64,000 bases of DNA from Epiperipatus broadwayi (GCA_028023455.1 JAQFVV010000511.1:362315-426314); one strand, 5' to 3'; positions 1-11,337 are shown, counted from the stretch's first letter. Notes: generated from the letters alone by a model not told the origin. A program made the numbers and translations.

Positions 1-1545
1 AGTTGTTCCGCCAGAATCGCTATTAATTGTTCTAATAATAACTTTAAATGTTTTATTGCTCTTAAAAAATATTTTGCCTTTATTAATTTTTCTATTTCAG
101 GACCTTAATTTTAGAATCGATTTGTTAACCCTTGTGTTTCTATATTATACTTTTTAAAGTAGGGTGATAGCTAAGAATTAATTATGCGATATAATGCCAA
201 TAAATTACAGTAGCTTTAAAAAAAAAAAAACAGCGCATTTAATTGTATCCATTAAAGATTTTTTTTTCTTATTTATTATTTTTTTAATATTGATTTATTG
301 TGGAATAATTTATGCTTTTATTCCAATAGTGAGATTTTCAGTACAGTATATGATCTGAAAGACTACAAGGAGCTTAGATTTTTGAAATCTTTCATTAAAA
401 GTACTCTGACGAATTACTAAATAATTTAAAAGAAAGTCTGTAGTAATGCATGTGTTAGTGGATCTATTTCCATCGTCTAGGGCTCAAATCTATGCAAAGT
501 TTGTCTATTCTTTCAAGTAATTAAAATTTTTAAAGCAAACAGACTTTTTTTAGGCAAACACTTATAGTCATAATAGCCTAATTTGATTTTGCAAGGCAAA
601 CTATTTTAGCATCTTTGCAAGGTTTTCTTACATCCATTATTAGATGGAGAAGGTTTAAATAATGCTGTTTAAGCATGCAGTCATTCTGTTAATAAAACGT
701 CTGTCCCAAATTCAATTTCAAGCATGATTATTGTTGCTCATAGTATTTCTTGCATGATTTTAAAGAATGTCCACTCTGCTAAGTTATCTTCTTCCGGATT
801 CAATTATAGAGGCTCTATTTACTTGATAACATAGGTAAATTTGCTGATGAGAATTTTCTATGTATAATTAAATGATCAGAAATGTGGTTTGCATAGACAA
901 CTAGTCCTATTATCACAATGTGGAGAAATGACTGCCAATAAGAAAAAGTAATAATGACTAAATCCTATACAACCCTAAGTAATGACACATAATAAGGTAA
1001 TATATATATGACAGATAATAAAAGAATATAGAGTGAAGACAAAAAAGATTGTTTGGATTAAAACAATATCTATCTTTTATGAGTAAACACCATATATTTC
1101 AGTGCTTATCTTTTCTTTTTCTTTTTTTGCAATTCCTTTATTTGCAAGTTATTTCCTATTCACAAACTGTCATTTTGTCAGTAGTCTGAATTCAATACCT
1201 ATCATCCGTGTTACAGAAATGTATGCATATTAAATATTTTACTAGACTGGTTTAGATGTAAATCAGTGGAGTGGTTCCCAACCTTTTTTGACCATGCTTC
1301 ACTTAAGCATCTTTAAAATCCTGGTTTCTCCTCCCCCATGCCATATAATTCATATTATTCAAAAAGTGAACAGCCTAAAAGACTATTACCAAAAAGACAG
1401 TTGAAGAACAATGAAGTTTCAAACCACTTAATTTGCTCCAAGTAATAATGAGGAGGTAAGGAGTAAAGGATATCTAAATGGAAAAGACATTGAGAAGAAG
1501 ATAATGCAGAAAAAGGAAAATTTAAAAAACATTCTTAGCTTAATG
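1..1545. other. AT-rich intergenic DNA, no gene seen
   Basis: No reading frame or RNA gene can be supported here. The stretch is AT-rich with short homopolymer runs. A GC-richer patch near 1268-1345 begins with GTGGTTCCCAACC, which looks like the terminal sequence of an old DNA transposon. A similar C-rich patch lies at about 2900-2940, on the other side of the LINE that follows, so that LINE may have landed in an older element. Confidence 0.5.
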
Positions 1546-2862
1546 TATGAATAATAATATATAAGAAAAAAGGTGATAAAGAAGATATTAGAAATTACAG
1601 ACCTATCAGCCTTTTATCAGTTTTATACAAATTTTTTACCAAGATAATTACAACTCATCTACAGAGAACATTGGATTTCCACCAACCAAGAGAACAAGGT
1701 GGATTTAAAAGTGGTTTTAGTACAGTAGATCATATCCAGGTATTGAAAGAAGTTATAGAAAGGACAAATGAATATGAGTTGCCATTATGTTTTGGATTTG
1801 TAGATTATGAAAAGGCATTTGATTTTATAAACATTTCTTCAGTGATTAAAACATTGGATCATCAAGGATATTGTCACATTTTAAAGAATATTTATAAAAA
1901 TGTAACAGCAACAATTAGATTACATAATGATACTAGGAAAGTCAACATTGAGAAGGGTGTATGACAGGGTGACTCCATATCTCCAAAACTTTTTACAGCA
2001 GTGCTGCAAGAAGTATTTTGTGGATTAAAATGGGAATCTAAAGAAGTGAAAGTAAATGGACATTATTTAAATCATTTAGATTTTGCAGATGATGTAGTTG
2101 TTTTTGCAAATAATGGTTTAGAGCTGCAGGAAATGTTATACTAGTTATCAGATGAAAGTAGGACTAAAGATAAATGTTAAAAGACTAAAGTAATGCACAA
2201 TGGATTTTCTCAAAATATGAAAATAAAGATTGATTATGACAACTTAGAAGAAGTTAACAGCTACAAATATCTTGGTCAGATTATTAATACAGATGGAAAC
2301 ATAATGGATGAAATTAATCATGGAATTAAACTTGTTTGTAGTACTTTTGGTAAAAATAACTTGATGCTAAAAGGAAATATGCCTATGTGTTTGAAAAGAA
2401 AGCTTTTTAATAAATGTGTGTTACCAGTTCTTACTTATGGATCTGAGACTTGGACACTTAATAGAAGAGCAATACAGAGACTTCAGACCATACAAAGAAG
2501 TATGAGAGCTACATATTATGAGTAGCAAGAAGAGATCAAAAATGCAATATATAGGTAAGAGAATAAACAGGTGTTATTGACCTCATTGAAAAAATTAAAA
2601 GACTGAAGTGGAGTTGACTGGACATATTGATAGAAGAGATGATAATAGATGGATAATTGAAATCTTAAACTGGATTCCAAGAGATTGTAAAAAACCCATA
2701 AAGAGACCACATATGAGATGGATGGATGAAATAAGAAAGTGTGCAGGGGTGATGTGGAGAAGAAAGGTTAAAGATCAGAGATGGTTTGAACTTGGAGAGA
2801 CTTATCCTGCAGTCGATTGATAATGGTTGATGATGATGATGATGTTGATGAACAATTAGTAA
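1546..2862 (+). pseudogene. RTE-like LINE, 5'-truncated dead copy A
   Basis: Remains of a non-LTR retrotransposon reverse transcriptase. Homology opens near 1566 with the fingers motif (KKKGD, then NYRPISLLSV). It continues through QPREQGGFKSGFSTVDHIQ, the palm motif FVDYEKAFDF (first catalytic Asp), QGDSISPKLF and LDFADDVVVF (the FADD box). The thumb and C-terminal region runs from 2193 (SYKYLGQIINTDG, VLTYGSETWTLN, IQRLQTIQRSM) to 2820 (GHIDRRDDNRW, then ELGETY). Breaks are a stop immediately before QGD at 1962-1964, a frameshift and stop near 2140-2190, and stops near 2523 and 2590. The apurinic endonuclease half is absent, so the copy is 5' truncated. A (GAT)n-like tail at 2826-2850 marks the 3' end, as is usual for RTE elements. 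Clade assignment is from motif recognition only. Confidence 0.88.
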
Positions 2863-3890
2863 ACTTTCAAATTCACTGTTAATAACTCATTTCTTGAATG
2901 TCATCCCCCCCCCTTAAAAATCAAATTGCCCCCATGTATGTAAAAGTTAAATTGTAAATGGGAATTTTTATATAATAATTAGAATTCCAGCAATGATTTA
3001 ACTAAATATTCACCAATTACCATTAACAAACTAAACATAACCCTGTGTTCTTTCAACCAATAATAGTTTTCTCTTTTCTCATTTCATTCTGCTTATATAA
3101 TTATATATAAACATATGAATGACCAACTTTTCAAATACTGTTAATATTAGTACACCAGTCTTTTTCTTTAATTGCCCAGTGAATGTAAAAGATCAATTTA
3201 TTTATGCTGCCCTGAATCTTATAGAGATGACATTTTGATAAATCATATTACTCAGGTTTAATTTCAAGTCAAACACAGGTGTATACATAATCTTTTGTAA
3301 TATAGCCAAATATTACATTTCACAAGATGTACATAATCTATCTATAGTGGATTAGTAATCATAGTTGAGTATAAAATTATTAATCAGTATCATGTTTTTA
3401 AACTATATGAAAGTATTGAAATGATTAACTCTCCAAAAATTGTTAATATCAATATGCTGGCCTTTTATCAAACTGTTCAGTAAGTGTAAAATTGCCAGGT
3501 TGTTCAGATTCTATAGAATAATAAAATCAGATAAACAATACTATTCAAACCAAACTTCCAAACAATCACAGATATAAATACGAGCTAAAAATTAAACTTC
3601 GCAAGGTAGAGATAATTTGACTCATTTTTAAATCATTGGGAATTAGTAGTCTATAATCAAATATGAAAAAACTAATCAATAGAATGATATATAGATTGGT
3701 CCTCTCTTATGCTTTCAAGAATATATACTTGTTTATTGTTTAATAAAAAGTTATTTATTAATACTTTCCTTGATAACTGCACTTTATTAACAGCATGGCT
3801 CTTAACTATTATGATTGTTTTATTAATGTTGTTCTGTAATGAAATATTTGACAGAAATAAAGTCTGAAGTCTCAATCAGACACATAGTTT
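2863..3890. repeat. Non-genic DNA with a diverged ~300-bp tandem duplication
   Basis: No gene is seen. Bases around 3125-3290 and 3425-3575 share an ordered series of short blocks: a CAAATACTGTTAATATTAGT-like block, then CCAGTCTTTT/GGCCTTTTATC, then a CAGTGAATGTAAAA-like block. This suggests an old duplication with a period of roughly 300 bp. A C-rich patch lies at 2903-2940. The match is loose and was judged by eye. Confidence 0.3.
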
Positions 3891-3894
3891 GATG

Positions 3895-4090
3895 ATCTGT
3901 TATTAACACAGGCAAAACTTCATACAGTAGTGCCACTCAGTGCCAGCCAGAGTAATCAATGGATGCCAGAAGACTTGTGCATAAAATCCTCATCTTGTAC
4001 CTACTCATCCAATATCCCCAGACTAATTTCTGGCTTGTGGCCTTCATCAGTGAGGAGCCTTGGATCAGAGAGCACTGATCTATATTTGAT
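3895..4090 (-). mobile_element. Family P element, truncated copy P1
   Basis: Partial copy of the ~450-bp family P repeat. In + orientation it opens with AGGCAAAACTTCATACAGTA, followed by GTGCCACTCAGTGCCAGCC, GAGTAATCAATGGATGCCAG, and then the conserved block whose minus strand holds the hammerhead. The break near 4085 lies just past the ribozyme, so roughly half of the unit is missing. It is non-coding; any short reading frame crossing it is incidental. Confidence 0.8.
4007..4065 (-). ncRNA. Type I hammerhead ribozyme, family P copy P1
   Basis: Read on the minus strand: distal stem I AUCCAA, internal loop GGC, proximal stem I UCCUCA, core CUGAUGA, A, stem II GGC with loop CACAA and GCC, A, GAAA, tiny stem III (A-UUAG-U), cleavage nucleotide C, then UGGGGA, UA, UUGGAU closing stem I. 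Stem II here is GGC/GCC whereas copies at 4.7 and 5.1 kb have AGC with UCU or GCU. Between P1 and the 5.1-kb copy this is a compensatory change. Position 10.1/11.1 is an A-A mismatch, which is unusual for hammerheads. Confidence 0.75.
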
Positions 4091-4712
4091 ATATTTTTCT
4101 CCATTTGTATCATAACTAATCCACAATTGAGCAGTAAATAACATACATTCTCTTGAAAGATAAATCAACTTTAAATAATCCACTAAAGAAAAATAGTTTT
4201 TCCCAGAGAAACAGAAAAAGAGGACAGGCCTCAAAGAGGATAGTAAATTTTAAGTGATGAGAGATTTTTATCCTCTCTTTTCTTTTATTCTCTGCCTACC
4301 AACAGTCAGACATTATTTAGGAAACAGTAATTTGTAGATAGGTGAGTTAGTTAAGTCTATCTTTTTTTAATAAAAAAATTTGATGCTTTGACCTCAAAAA
4401 AATCTGAACTTTAACTAGATTCAAACTTTAGCCTATGATAAATAGAAATGCTAGCAATTCAACTACAATTTGTAACTAATGTTATTTATTTTAAAATTGA
4501 TTATATTAATTTATTAATATCTTTTAATGAATCCAAGTTTTATAAACAAATAGGACACATTGTTGGGTATCCTATAATATCACATGATCATCATTTCCTA
4601 TGCTTACACAAGTTGTCAGTAGCAAACTATCTATACAAGCCACCAGAGCAAGCATTAGAAATCAATAGATGCAAGAATTTTGGTGCATAAAATTCTTATC
4701 TAATGTGTACTC

Positions 4713-4771
4713 ATCCAATATCCCTAGACTAGTTTCTAGATTGTGGCTTTCATCAGTGAGGACTCTTAAAT
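4713..4771 (-). ncRNA. Type I hammerhead, family P copy P2 left
   Basis: Minus strand: proximal stem I UCCUCA, core CUGAUGA, AAGCCACAAUCUA as stem-loop II, GAAA, CUAG stem III, U and cleavage C, then UAGGGA opening the other side of stem I and UUGGAU. The distal 5' arm has decayed from AUCCAA to AUUUAA. The catalytic core nucleotides are complete. Confidence 0.72.
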
Positions 4772-5087
4772 CTGAAAGCACTGCATCTAGATCTTAGGAT
4801 CTAATGCAACCACAACAGCCATCTTTTACTCTTTAGTTAAGTATAAAGTTATGAGCTGAAGATAAAATCACAACAATGTTTTCAATTCAAGCTCATTCCC
4901 TTGTATAGTCATACTGATCTAAATCCAGTTGAATATCTATACATTTTGGTGTTTTGGGTTTCTAAAAAACCACAGTCAACATAATCATATGGGCAGGACT
5001 GGTATAAAACCATTTAAACATCACATGATCATCACTTCCTATAATTATATGGATTGAATCCAAAGGATTTATGTGCAGTACTCTCCG

Positions 5088-5140
5088 ATCCAAGACTCCT
5101 CACTGATGAAAGCCACAAGCTAGAAACTAGTCTGGGGATA
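5088..5140 (+). ncRNA. Type I hammerhead, family P copy P2 right
   Basis: Plus strand: AUCCAA, GAC, UCCUCA, CUGAUGA (5103-5109), A-AGC-CACAA-GCU-A, GAAA (5123-5126), CUAG, U, C, then UGGGGA. All conserved core positions are intact. The distal 3' arm UUGGAU is lost because the sequence diverges after GGGGATA. Cleavage would follow the C after CUAGU at about 5132. Confidence 0.75.
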
Positions 5141-5244
5141 AAACATTACATAGAGATTTTATGCACGAACCTTTTTGCATCCATTGATTACTAAGGCTTG
5201 CACTGGGTGGTTCTACTGTATAAAGAGTTTGATACTGTGACATA

Positions 5245-7149
5245 TAGTGTAAGACTGCAATAATTTTTAAAACAATTCTGTTTTGGAGATTCTACCAATG
5301 GTCTAGATGCTGCTAGAATTGTTCTCATGGATGTTATAGTATAGCAGTTTCATGTCAAGTAAGTAGTTTGAATTCTTTTTCTTTTTTTGCTTTCCTGCTC
5401 ATAAACATTTCTTACCAGTTATATTTTATTAACTGACCCCACTAGTCGCCACAGATTACATTTTTCATATAATAAATGAATGCCTGTTTTTAATGTCACT
5501 TAAAAAATGAAAAATGTTTATTATTGCATTAAAATTTGTGTGTGTTGATTTATTGTTTATTATGACTGCCTATATACTTCAGCTGAAGTCATTCAAACTA
5601 CGTCACTCACTTTAGAATGATTTATTTTTATTGACCGAGTTGGCGCTTGATTAGGTTTTTTAAAGACATTAGTAAAATAGTATTTAAGTCGTGGAGAATA
5701 CGGTTTTCTCCTACTTTATCAAAATGATTTTTCCCCCAATTTCTTTAATTAAGATCTAAGAGAAGGGTTTGCTCTTGTGCTATTTTTATAACTAGACTAA
5801 TTAATTACTCAAAAATTTTTTTTTGTATACCTACCAATGCATATACTGCCTTTTAACTTCAAATAATAATACATAACTTTTTAGTTTTGTAGCTTTTTAG
5901 TATTTTTAACTTTAGAGGTTTATAAAAAAACTAAGCAAAAATTATAAATTATTTATTATATAAATTTTTAAATATCCGGATTTTTTTTTAATGTAATTAT
6001 TTTTTTTTCATTCTTTTAAATTTTTACATTTTTCATTATGTAACATTTCTAATAGAATTTACTTTTTTGCCAATTAATATAACTAATGCTTGGATTACTT
6101 TAAAATAATAGCTTTTTATTATATATATTGTCTTAAAATACGTATTTTTCTTTGTGGGTAGCAGAAAATACTAAGACTTTGTTTTTAAGTAAAATTTAAA
6201 TAAGTGACAAACATTTAAATAAAAGACAAGATCCTTCATGGTAAGCGCCATGCTAATGACCTAATATCACACATCAGACGGATTCATAATTATTTCACAC
6301 GGGCAAAAGTAAGCAATAACATACAGTTCTTTATATTATTACTCGTTATAATTTGAATCACATCAAAGTGTACCAAAATAAAATTATTTACACAAAAGTC
6401 ATATAAGGTTTATACAGAAAGTTTTTATGTTAGTATAAGCATAAATTAAGAGTGTCATACAAAAAATTAAACAGCCCCATGTGGTCCATATCGGCTATAG
6501 AACAGTTTCCTCTGAGTTTTGATATTTTTTATACTTCTCAAAACAGTCCATAATGTTATTACTATTTTCAAAATCATTTAGAAATTTATTATTTGTCATT
6601 TTACTCTTTCATTGACTACAGTTCCCCTCATTATAACCTTTGTAGTTATTGCTGTTTTACATATTATTTAATATCAATACTTTATTTTCTCAGTGTATTT
6701 TTTTTTTAATCTTCTGTTTTTAATTTTGTTTATCTATCTTACTATTTTCCTCTTAAATGCCTTCTAATCATTCAAATTTTAGCATTATACCAAATTACAT
6801 TTCAATCAAACATTTAACAATGCATTGCTGTTGTTTTTTCAATTTCATTGTATTCTTTCATTTATATTTTGATTTCCTGCTTGAGTGTTACTTCTGCATT
6901 TGCATCTATTACTTCAACATTCTCGTGTTTATATTATTTTCATTTCAAAATCAAGTATCAGTACTTATTTTAATCTTTTTTTTTTATTAAGGAAGATATA
7001 TATATAATTATAGTATGATTCTTTTTATCTTACATTTGATAAAACATTTTTTACAGGTAGATCAAATTAGTTCAATTCTAACCGAGTAACAGACTCCTCG
7101 TCGCTGTATATGTTTGAATGTCTTTATTTGTAAAGTAAAAAATGGTAGC
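5245..7149. other. AT-rich non-genic DNA
   Basis: No gene, tRNA or clear mobile element is recognised. The interval is rich in poly-T and poly-A tracts, and AT content rises strongly between about 5900 and 6150. Short open frames here have low-complexity Phe/Ile/Tyr composition and no recognisable domain. Confidence 0.5.
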
Positions 7150-8955
7150 TATATTAGATTATTCTATGTGAGGGGCTCTTCATCAAGTGGCATAAGTTGC
7201 ACCCAAGTGTCTCCATAGAGATGCTCAGGCATCAGAAGACAGTCACTGTTCTTTATTCTATGAATAATGTTCTTGCATCCTGTTTAAATATGAGATGATT
7301 CTTGTTAACCATACAGCATGGAGTAAGAAGATTGCCATTCTTATCTTGGCGAATTTACCACTCATTATAGCATTGTTAATTGATAAGGCAGTCCTATCTG
7401 TGATATTCTGCCTCACTGGTTTCAAGAAAGAAAAATGAGAGAAAATATGCCTGATGGTCTCATCCTCGGTTTTGCACAGACCACAATTGCTTCAATTCTG
7501 GAATGCCCTCTGTTATTCAACAAAAAATGGTTCATCGGGAGTGACATTAGATTAAACTTTATTATGAAATCTATATACTTAGTCTCTATACTGCAATGAC
7601 TTGATTTTTTAATTAGCAATTTTGTGGTCATTTTGAGCTCTGTCGGGACTTAAGCAATGACTGGGTTCATATATTTATATACCTGCCAGTAGGTAATTTT
7701 AGATTCCATGATCGATCTTGTGACCTTAATGAATTTATTCACTTAAGCTAATAGATCCATAGCCCACTTACTGTGAATAGGGGGTGGTGTATCGGTGGGC
7801 TTGCACCTTTGCATGTATCACTTTCAACATTGTTAGTGATCTTTGTACATAAAATATATTGAGAGCATGCAAACCAAGCCCATTCAAGTCTTTTGGTTTC
7901 TGCACCTTGACTAAGCTTATGGACACACTTTTCCTCTTCCACATAATGCTGGTGAAGATTGAGTTTATTGCATTCTGAGAGGACCTGGTTGGCTTAAGAA
8001 TTGGCATGTAATAGCTGGTGCACAGAAGCACCATCATGTTAATCAGTTCCGCCTTGCCAGAGTGACAAGTATATTCCTGAGAGAGCACTCAATATTTTTT
8101 GGTCTTCTCCAGTATTTTATCCTGCAGTGCTCTTTTCATAGCCATTCTGGACAACACTACAGGGAACCCCAGAAAGCATTGGGGCTTGCCTGAATATCTT
8201 GAAGGTATTACCAAACCCCTGTAGATCTTCCAGGTAGCAGATTTTTCAAGCTTGATCTTCAGCCTATATCTTCTGGTGTATTTGTTCAGAAGTTGGTATA
8301 ATTTTGGCATATATTTTTGTGATGGGAGGAAGATCATGATGTCATCCACATATGAGATGTGGTGGACATTGTCCCTCAGCACCAAGATGAATACCACTGG
8401 TAGATGTTTCTCTGTAGCTGTTAGCAGGGGGTTGATATAGGCTATGAAACATAAGGTGCTAAGTGGTGACCCTTGGGGTATCAACAGGTGAGGCCTAAAC
8501 CTCAGGCTTAGGGAGCCATCTAAGGATGTATGTACAGATCTATTTAGCAGTAAGTTGGCTATTATCTGGATATAAACTCTTGAGACTCCATAGTGCTCAA
8601 GTAGTGAGAATAGTTCTGCTAGCACCATGGAGTCAAATGCTGCTGTGAAATCCACCTGCACCACAATAGGTCCAGTTGCTTTCTTGGTTCTTACATGCTC
8701 CACCAATAAGGCAAATCTTTTCACTGCCTCAATGGTGGATGAACTCTTGTGGGTAAATTGATGCAAAGAAACCTTACTGAGCAGCTGCTGTTGAATCTTA
8801 TCCTTAACCAGTGACTCTATAGTTTTAATTAATAGTGGTGTTACAGATATTGGCCTTATATTCAATAGTGGGGAAGGTTTAGTGGCTTCTTGACAAATGG
8901 GACAGGTGCAGGTTATAGGTCAGGGATGCTCTGGAAATTCCCTTATTTTAATCAT
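7150..8955 (-). pseudogene. Jockey/CR1-like LINE reverse transcriptase, dead copy
   Basis: Minus-strand non-LTR retrotransposon remains. The best frame (8865 down to 8089) encodes about 258 residues. These include RPISVTPLLIKTIESL (fingers), SSTIEAVKRFALLVEH, VQVDFTAAFDSM (first catalytic Asp), a PQGSPLS turn then INPLL, and SYVDDIMIF, where the YVDD box is intact. A stop follows after EKTKKY. The next frame (8088-7768) holds the thumb or connection region, including a W-K-R and LNGLGLHALN stretch. A further frameshift leads to the terminal zinc knuckle near 7495-7440, reading CGLCKTEDETIRHIFSH (C-x2-C-x8-H-x4-H, the last Cys replaced by His). Upstream, homology fades in frameshifted sequence near 8900-8950, so the endonuclease domain is missing. 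Clade is inferred from motif style only. Confidence 0.85.
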
Positions 8956-9488
8956 TTGTTCATACATTTTAAACTTCTGGTAAGAATCACTTTGTAAAAA
9001 AAAAAAAAAATTTTTTTAAAGCCCAAAGGTTTATTGTTGATCAAAAAAAATGTTGATACCAATAATTTAAGTCATGTGTTTTATGAACAGGTTGCAATCT
9101 GACATTTAAGGACATAAATAAATAATATGGTAATAAACTTCAAAAAATTCCTAAATCAGGCTTTGTTGGTGAATCTCATTATCAAGACTAGACTTCAATT
9201 AATGTTTACCTGGAGTTTCATTGTGACAGAATTTTAGTTGTATTTATATGTTGTACTATTTCTATCATCTAGTATTAAGTATTGAATGTTTTTAGAAAAA
9301 AAATAACTGTGTTAAATTTTCCAATTACATTGATCTGTTAGTAATAGCACACAGTTTAGTATATACACTATGTTATGAGTGGTATTATTCTCCTCTCTTC
9401 TTCAGATGTTGCTGACCTGAACAATAACAGTATTAGCATGAAAATCAAACCTGAACTTTTATATATTTGAATATTGAGTTTCAAGGTA
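8956..9488. other. AT-rich non-genic DNA
   Basis: No gene seen. An A-run followed by a T-run at about 8996-9018 is the most prominent local feature. Confidence 0.5.
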
Positions 9489-9489
9489 A

Positions 9490-9665
9490 TGGTTGGTAGG
9501 ATAGCTCATTTGGTTAGAGTGTTACTTCAATATTCAAAAATTAAAGGTCTAGGTTCTATTCCCATGATAATACTGTCATTGCTCAAGCCATCAACACCTG
9601 ATGAAGGAAAAATAATCTCACTTAAAATGTTGTGTATATACTAACTTGTGTGCTTTTACAAACAG
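9490..9665 (+). mobile_element. tRNA-headed SINE, family N copy N1, with hammerhead relic
   Basis: A tRNA-like head is clear: A box TAGCTCATTTGG at 9502-9513, and B box GGTTCTATTCC at 9552-9562 with one mismatch to the GGTTCRANTCC consensus. The spacing is tRNA-like. About 35 nt downstream is ACACCTGATGAAGG (CTGATGA at 9598-9604), followed by CTTAAAATGTTGTG. This matches a decayed CUGAUGAAG...CGAAACGUUGUG hammerhead in which both CpGs and the G of GAAA are mutated. ACAC and GUGU would pair as stem I. A related copy lies near 29.6 kb. Confidence 0.6.
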
Positions 9666-9854
9666 TTTAATATAATTAGAAAATGTAAATAAAATAAAAA
9701 TTTTCTAGACTTTTAATATTTAATAGTAGATGATTGAAATAGTCCAACATATAAATACAACTATTTTGGCTAACCTAATTATTTATATCGGTATAAATTG
9801 AACACCAGTTGTTGAAAAGAGCAATATTATTGGCTTTTATATTAACTGAATTTT

Positions 9855-10080
9855 TTTAATTAATTACATGTCCATTATAATTTGAAACACCAGTTCTTAT
9901 TATGGGAATTCCTATTAGCCCTAAAAATAGTTTTCCATATAGTTTTTTTTTCTTAAGGTTAGAGCCATTAATTTTTTTTAATATAAGAACTGATGTTACA
10001 ATTTATAATAAGTATGTAATTACATAAGGACTAATAGAATTGTTCTTATCAATAATCGATGTTTCAATTTATATATATTT
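9855..10080. repeat. Imperfect inverted-repeat (MITE-like) element
   Basis: The segment 9859-9902 (TTAATTACATG... to AGTTCTTATT) is complementary, with mismatches, to 9980-10024 (AATATAAGAACTGATG... to ATGTAATTACA). A second inverted match to the same left region lies at about 10020-10075. The arms are about 45 bp with a roughly 80-bp spacer. No transposase is present. Confidence 0.55.
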
Positions 10081-10406
10081 AATTTATCTCAAGCAAATTG
10101 AAATCATGCTTTCATAAATCTTTTGCAGCAAAAGCTTGGTTTAGAAAGTTTTTAAAATTCCTTAATGTATTATTTATTTATTGTCTATACACTCTTGAGG
10201 AATATATATAAATCTATAAATAATATAATCATGTAATTATTGTTTTTAAACCATCAAACATCACATGATCACCATCTCTATACTAGCACATAATTTGTTA
10301 TAAACAAAGGCAAAACTCCCCATACAGTAGTGCCACCCTGTGCCAAACAGAGTAATCAATGGATGCCAGAAGGCTTGTGCATAAAATCCCTATCTAGTGC
10401 CTACTC

Positions 10407-10465
10407 ATCCAATATCCCCAGACTAGTTTCTGGCTTGTGGACATCATCAGTGAGGAGCCTTAGAT
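10407..10465 (-). ncRNA. Type I hammerhead, family P copy P3 left arm
   Basis: Minus strand: AUCUAA, GGC, UCCUCA, CUGAUGA, UGUCCACAAGCCA, GAAA, CUAG, U, C, UGGGGA, UA, UUGGAU. The core CUGAUGA and GAAA are intact. Stem II is damaged: GUC faces GCC, leaving only two pairs. Confidence 0.68.
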
Positions 10466-11162
10466 CTGAGAGCACTGCACCTAGATCTTAGGATCTAATG
10501 CAACCCTCCAGCAGCCACCTTTTAACTTTACTTTACTACAAAACTATGAGAATGAAATTGAAACATTGTTAATATCTTCAATCTAAGCTCAATAGCTTAT
10601 ATAGTCATATGGGTCTGAACTCAATTCAGCTCCCATACATTTTGGTGTCTTTGGCTCTTAAACAACCATAGCCACCACTATCCTATTAGGCAGGATTGGT
10701 GTTAAACCATCAAACATCACATGATCACCATCTCTATATTAGCACATAATTTGTTGTAAACAAAGGCAAAACTCCCCATACAGTAGTGCCACCCTGTGCC
10801 CTCTGGCATCCATTGATTACTCTGTTTGGCCCAGGGTGGCACTATTGTATGGGGAGTTTTGCCTTTGTTTACAACAAATTATGTACTAGTATAGAGATGG
10901 TGATCATGTGATGTTGATGGTTTAACACCAATCCTGCCTAATAGGATAGTGGTGGCTATAGTTTTTTAAGAGCCAATGACACCAAAATGTATGGGAGCTG
11001 AATTAAGTTCAGACCCATATGACTATATAAGCTATTGAGCTTAGATTGAAGATATTAACAATGTTTTCAATTTCATTCTCATAGTTTTGTTGTAAAGTAG
11101 AGTTAAAAGGTGGCTGCTGGAGGGTTGCATTAGATCCTAAGATCTAGGTGCAGTGCTCTCAG

Positions 11163-11221
11163 ATCCAAGGCTCCTCACTGATAATAACCACAAGCCAGAA
11201 ACTAGTCTGGGGATATTGGAT
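11163..11221 (+). ncRNA. Type I hammerhead, family P copy P3 right arm
   Basis: Plus strand: AUCCAA pairs perfectly with UUGGAU at 11216-11221, and UCCUCA pairs with UGGGGA. The core reads CUGAUAA instead of CUGAUGA, a G8A change expected to abolish catalysis. GAAA, the CUAG stem III and the UC cleavage site are intact. Stem II has also decayed. Confidence 0.65.
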
Positions 11222-11337
11222 GAGTAGGCACTAGATAGGGATTTTATGCACAAGCCTTCTGGCATCCATTGATTACTCTGTTTGGCACAGTGTGGCACTA
11301 CTGTATGGGGAGTTTTGCCTTTGTTTAATTATTGTTT

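Larger units (their letters stand above)
4545..5240. mobile_element. Family P foldback element P2 (two inverted units)
   Basis: Two family P sequences in opposite orientation. The left arm reads the minus-sense way through 4545-5035 and the right arm is plus-sense from about 5040 to 5240. The outer ends are related inverted sequences. The right end carries GGTTCTACTGTATAAAGAGT, corresponding to the conserved GGCACTACTGTATGGGGAGT of the best copy. The right arm is much shorter than the left, so the palindrome is incomplete. Divergence is higher than in the 10.3-kb copy, implying greater age. No coding potential. Confidence 0.75.
10234..11337. mobile_element. Family P palindromic element P3, 12-bp flanking repeats
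   Basis: The best-preserved family P insertion. TAATTATTGTTT occurs at 10234-10245 and again at 11326-11337, a probable target-site duplication. Inside is a near-perfect palindrome from 10301 (TAAACAAAGG) to 11327 (CCTTTGTTTA), centred at 10814. The arms are about 500 bp around a ~29-bp loop (10801-10829). The left side also shows a tandem join: the unit running 10301-10753 (about 453 bp) restarts at 10754 with AAACAAAGGCAAAACTCC, and its own tail end is repeated at 10246-10300. The structure is therefore tail fragment, full unit, start of second unit, then inverted unit. Both arms carry a hammerhead. Tandem plus inverted arrangement is typical of Penelope-like insertions and retrozymes; assignment to them is inference. 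Confidence 0.88.

Noticed and set aside
6757-6990. 77-residue plus-strand frame, Phe/Ile/Tyr-rich and membrane-like.
   Set aside because: The composition follows directly from T-rich DNA; no start context, domain or neighbouring exon supports it.
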